From assembly GCA_036381035.1 (NCBI GenBank), contig DASVDQ010000021.1, forward strand, positions 87,744 to 151,743: a stretch of DNA of 64,000 nt, in the 5' to 3' direction. Shown in pieces: positions 62,326 through 64,000 of this stretch; position 1 is the stretch's first letter; each line of letters starts with the position of its first letter. A program made the translations under genes and the position numbers. A model generated the notes under the pieces. The model saw nothing but the letters and a program-made list of their open reading frames with translations. It ran no database searches and had not been told where the DNA came from. The stretch comes from Trueperaceae bacterium (GTDB lineage: Bacteria > Deinococcota > Deinococci > Deinococcales > Trueperaceae).

Positions 62326-64000
62326 ATGGTGGACGAAGGCACGCCCCAGAACCGCATCGTGCTCGACAGGCCCGAGGACCTCACGGTCGCCGCCCCGGGC
62401 GAGCAGGACGAGCCGGAGAGCGTCCCGGAGCCGGAGCCCGAGGCCCGGGCGCTGGAGCGCGGCACCTACTACGCGACCACGCCGATCTTCTACGTCAACG
62501 CCGCGCCGCACCTGGGGCACGCCTACACGACGATCCTCGTCGACGTCGTCACGCGCTTCCACCGCCTCAAGGGCGACGACACGTTCTTCCTGACGGGCAC
62601 CGACGAGCACGGCGAGAACATCCAGAAGGCGGCGGCCGCGCACGGCAGGACACCGCAGGAGTACGCCGACGACGTCTCGGCCCAGTTCCGCTCCACCTGG
62701 GACCGTCTGGGCGTGCGCTACGACGACTTCATCCGCACCACGGAGGAGCGCCACAAGCGCGTCGTCCTCGACGTGCTGCAGAAGGTCTACGACGCCGGCG
62801 ACATCGTCTTCGGCGAGTACTCGGGCCTCTACTGCGTGAGGTGCGAGCGCTTCTACACCGAGAAGGAGCTCGTCGACGGCAAGTGCCCGCAGCACGAGAT
62901 CGAGCCGGAGGAGCGCACCGAGGCGAACTACTTCTTCAGGATGGAGAAGTACCGCGAGTGGTGGCGCGAGACGCTGACCGCGAACCCCGACCTCATCCGC
63001 CCCGAGCGCTACCGCAACGAGGTCCTGGCGATGCTGCGCGAGCCGGTGGGGGACCTGTCGATAAGCCGTCCGCGCAGCCGCGTGCCCTGGGGCATCCCGC
63101 TGCCGTGGGACCAGGACCACGTGGCATACGTGTGGTTCGACGCGCTCATCAACTACTACTCGGCGCTGGTGTCGCGCGGCACGGTGGAGCGCTACTGGCC
63201 GCACGTCGAGCACTTCATCGCCAAGGACATCCTCAAGCCGCACGGCCTGTTCTGGCCGATCATGCTCAAGGCCGCCGGCATCCCGCTCTACAAGCACCTG
63301 AACGTCCACGGCTACTGGCTCAACGACGAGCGCAAGATGAGCAAGTCGCTGGGCAACGTCGTCAGGCCCCTGGAGATGGTGAGGCGCTACGGCAACGACG
63401 CCTTCCGCTACTTCCTCCTGCGCGACATGACGTTCGGGCTCGACGCCAGCTTCTCCGAGGTCGCGATCGCCGAGCGCATCAACTCCGACCTCGCCAACGA
63501 CCTCGGCAACCTGCTCAACCGCACGCTCGGCATGCTGCAGCGCTACCGGGACGGCGTCGTGCCGCCGGCGCACGACATGGAGCCCGTCGACGTCGAGCTC
63601 AGGCAGGCCTTCACCGACCTGCCGGCCAAGGTCACGCGCCAGTTCGACGAGCTGCAGTTCGACAGGGCCGTCGAGTCGGTGATGGAGGCGGTGCGCAAGG
63701 CGAACAAGTACATCGCCGACGTCAAGCCGTGGGAGCTGGCGCGCGACGAGTCGCTCTCCCAGCGCCTCGACACGGTGCTGAACACGCTCCTCGAGGCGCT
63801 TCGGGTCGCCAGCATCCTCCTCGACCCCATCATCCCGGCCAAGGCCCACGAGCTGCGCAAGCAGATCGGGATACGCAACGCGCCGTTCGACCTCTCGAAC
63901 GCCGCCCAGTGGGGCCTCATCCCCGTCGGCACGCACACGGCGCCGGGCGAGCCGCTGTTCCCCAAGGTGGACCTCGAGGCGCTGCAGCGCGAGATCGAGG
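62326..64000 (+). CDS. metG: methionyl-tRNA synthetase, 3' end outside the window
   Basis: The first 558 codons of a class I synthetase that charges tRNA-Met. A 45-residue acidic extension (rich in Pro and Glu) precedes the catalytic core. HIGH is seen as PHLGHAY; KMSKS is exact in DERKMSKSLGN (about residue 340). The zinc knuckle is YCVRCERFYTEKELVDGKCPQHE, a one-zinc CxxC/CxxH type close to the Thermus enzyme. The anticodon-binding domain (DLANDLGNLLNRTLGM, ADVKPWELA) is present, and a C-terminal tRNA-binding domain may follow beyond 64000. ATG 62326 has AAGGAG 4 bp upstream. The frame stays open to the window edge. Confidence 0.95.
   Translation, partial: MVDEGTPQNRIVLDRPEDLTVAAPGEQDEPESVPEPEPEARALERGTYYATTPIFYVNAAPHLGHAYTTILVDVVTRFHRLKGDDTFFLTGTDEHGENIQKAAAAHGRTPQEYADDVSAQFRSTWDRLGVRYDDFIRTTEERHKRVVLDVLQKVYDAGDIVFGEYSGLYCVRCERFYTEKELVDGKCPQHEIEPEERTEANYFFRMEKYREWWRETLTANPDLIRPERYRNEVLAMLREPVGDLSISRPRSRVPWGIPLPWDQDHVAYVWFDALINYYSALVSRGTVERYWPHVEHFIAKDILKPHGLFWPIMLKAAGIPLYKHLNVHGYWLNDERKMSKSLGNVVRPLEMVRRYGNDAFRYFLLRDMTFGLDASFSEVAIAERINSDLANDLGNLLNRTLGMLQRYRDGVVPPAHDMEPVDVELRQAFTDLPAKVTRQFDELQFDRAVESVMEAVRKANKYIADVKPWELARDESLSQRLDTVLNTLLEALRVASILLDPIIPAKAHELRKQIGIRNAPFDLSNAAQWGLIPVGTHTAPGEPLFPKVDLEALQREIE

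Overview
This 64 kb window is GC-rich (roughly 70% by eye), densely coded chromosomal DNA from a bacterium. Several traits point to the Deinococcota, possibly a Trueperaceae-like lineage; this is inference, not proof. They are a short eukaryote-type prolyl-tRNA synthetase ending in Tyr (as in Thermus), a compact pyrR-pyrB-pyrC operon, a FrnE-like DsbA protein, and many genes with a -10 box only 6-10 bp before the start codon, as expected for leaderless mRNAs. No rRNA, tRNA, CRISPR array, insertion sequence or phage gene was recognised.

1-19.7 kb is a cell-surface polysaccharide locus that continues off the left edge. It holds the end of rfbA, a DegT aminotransferase, a PAPS-making pair (cysD and a cysN-cysC fusion), a Wzx-type flippase, a sulfotransferase, three O-antigen ligase/polymerase-like proteins, a pyruvyl transferase, three glycosyltransferases, an undecaprenyl diphosphate synthase and a GDP-mannose pyrophosphorylase. 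One ligase-like protein is fused to a WbaP-type initiating phosphoglycosyltransferase. Together they suggest a sulfated, pyruvylated exopolysaccharide or O-antigen.

19.7-28.2 kb carries an aldehyde dehydrogenase, the pyrRBC operon with a visible PyrR-binding hairpin over the ribosome-binding site, a Crp/Fnr regulator, a SCO1 protein and a large PAS-GAF-HD-GYP c-di-GMP phosphodiesterase. 28.7-31.6 kb is an unusual three-gene unit: a lipocalin-like protein, an M43 metalloprotease with 28 tandem four-residue Lys-(Asp/Glu) repeats, and an MvdC/MvdD-like ATP-grasp ligase. I read it as a candidate graspetide-like modification system.

31.8-50.5 kb is mostly housekeeping: an HdrD-like Fe-S protein, bioY, a thioesterase, a VWA protein with four repeats, transketolase, a DUF3352 protein, coaE, a tRNA nucleotidyltransferase, ribH, galE, ilvE, a DMT transporter, an ABC exporter and two tiny proteins. 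At 34.0-34.18 kb a structured RNA with its own promoter and a strong terminator is not linked to any downstream gene. 51-55.7 kb is a Dpp-type ABC importer with an acetamidase/formamidase. 55.7-57.1 kb is a lower-GC island with a long palindrome and an AlbA_2 (Schlafen) protein that looks truncated.

57.1-64 kb carries a half-size chromate transporter, proS, a ParB-like/USP fusion, frnE and the first part of metG. metG is preceded by a 13-codon leader peptide with three Met codons and mutually exclusive hairpins ending in an intrinsic terminator. This looks like a ribosome-mediated attenuator.
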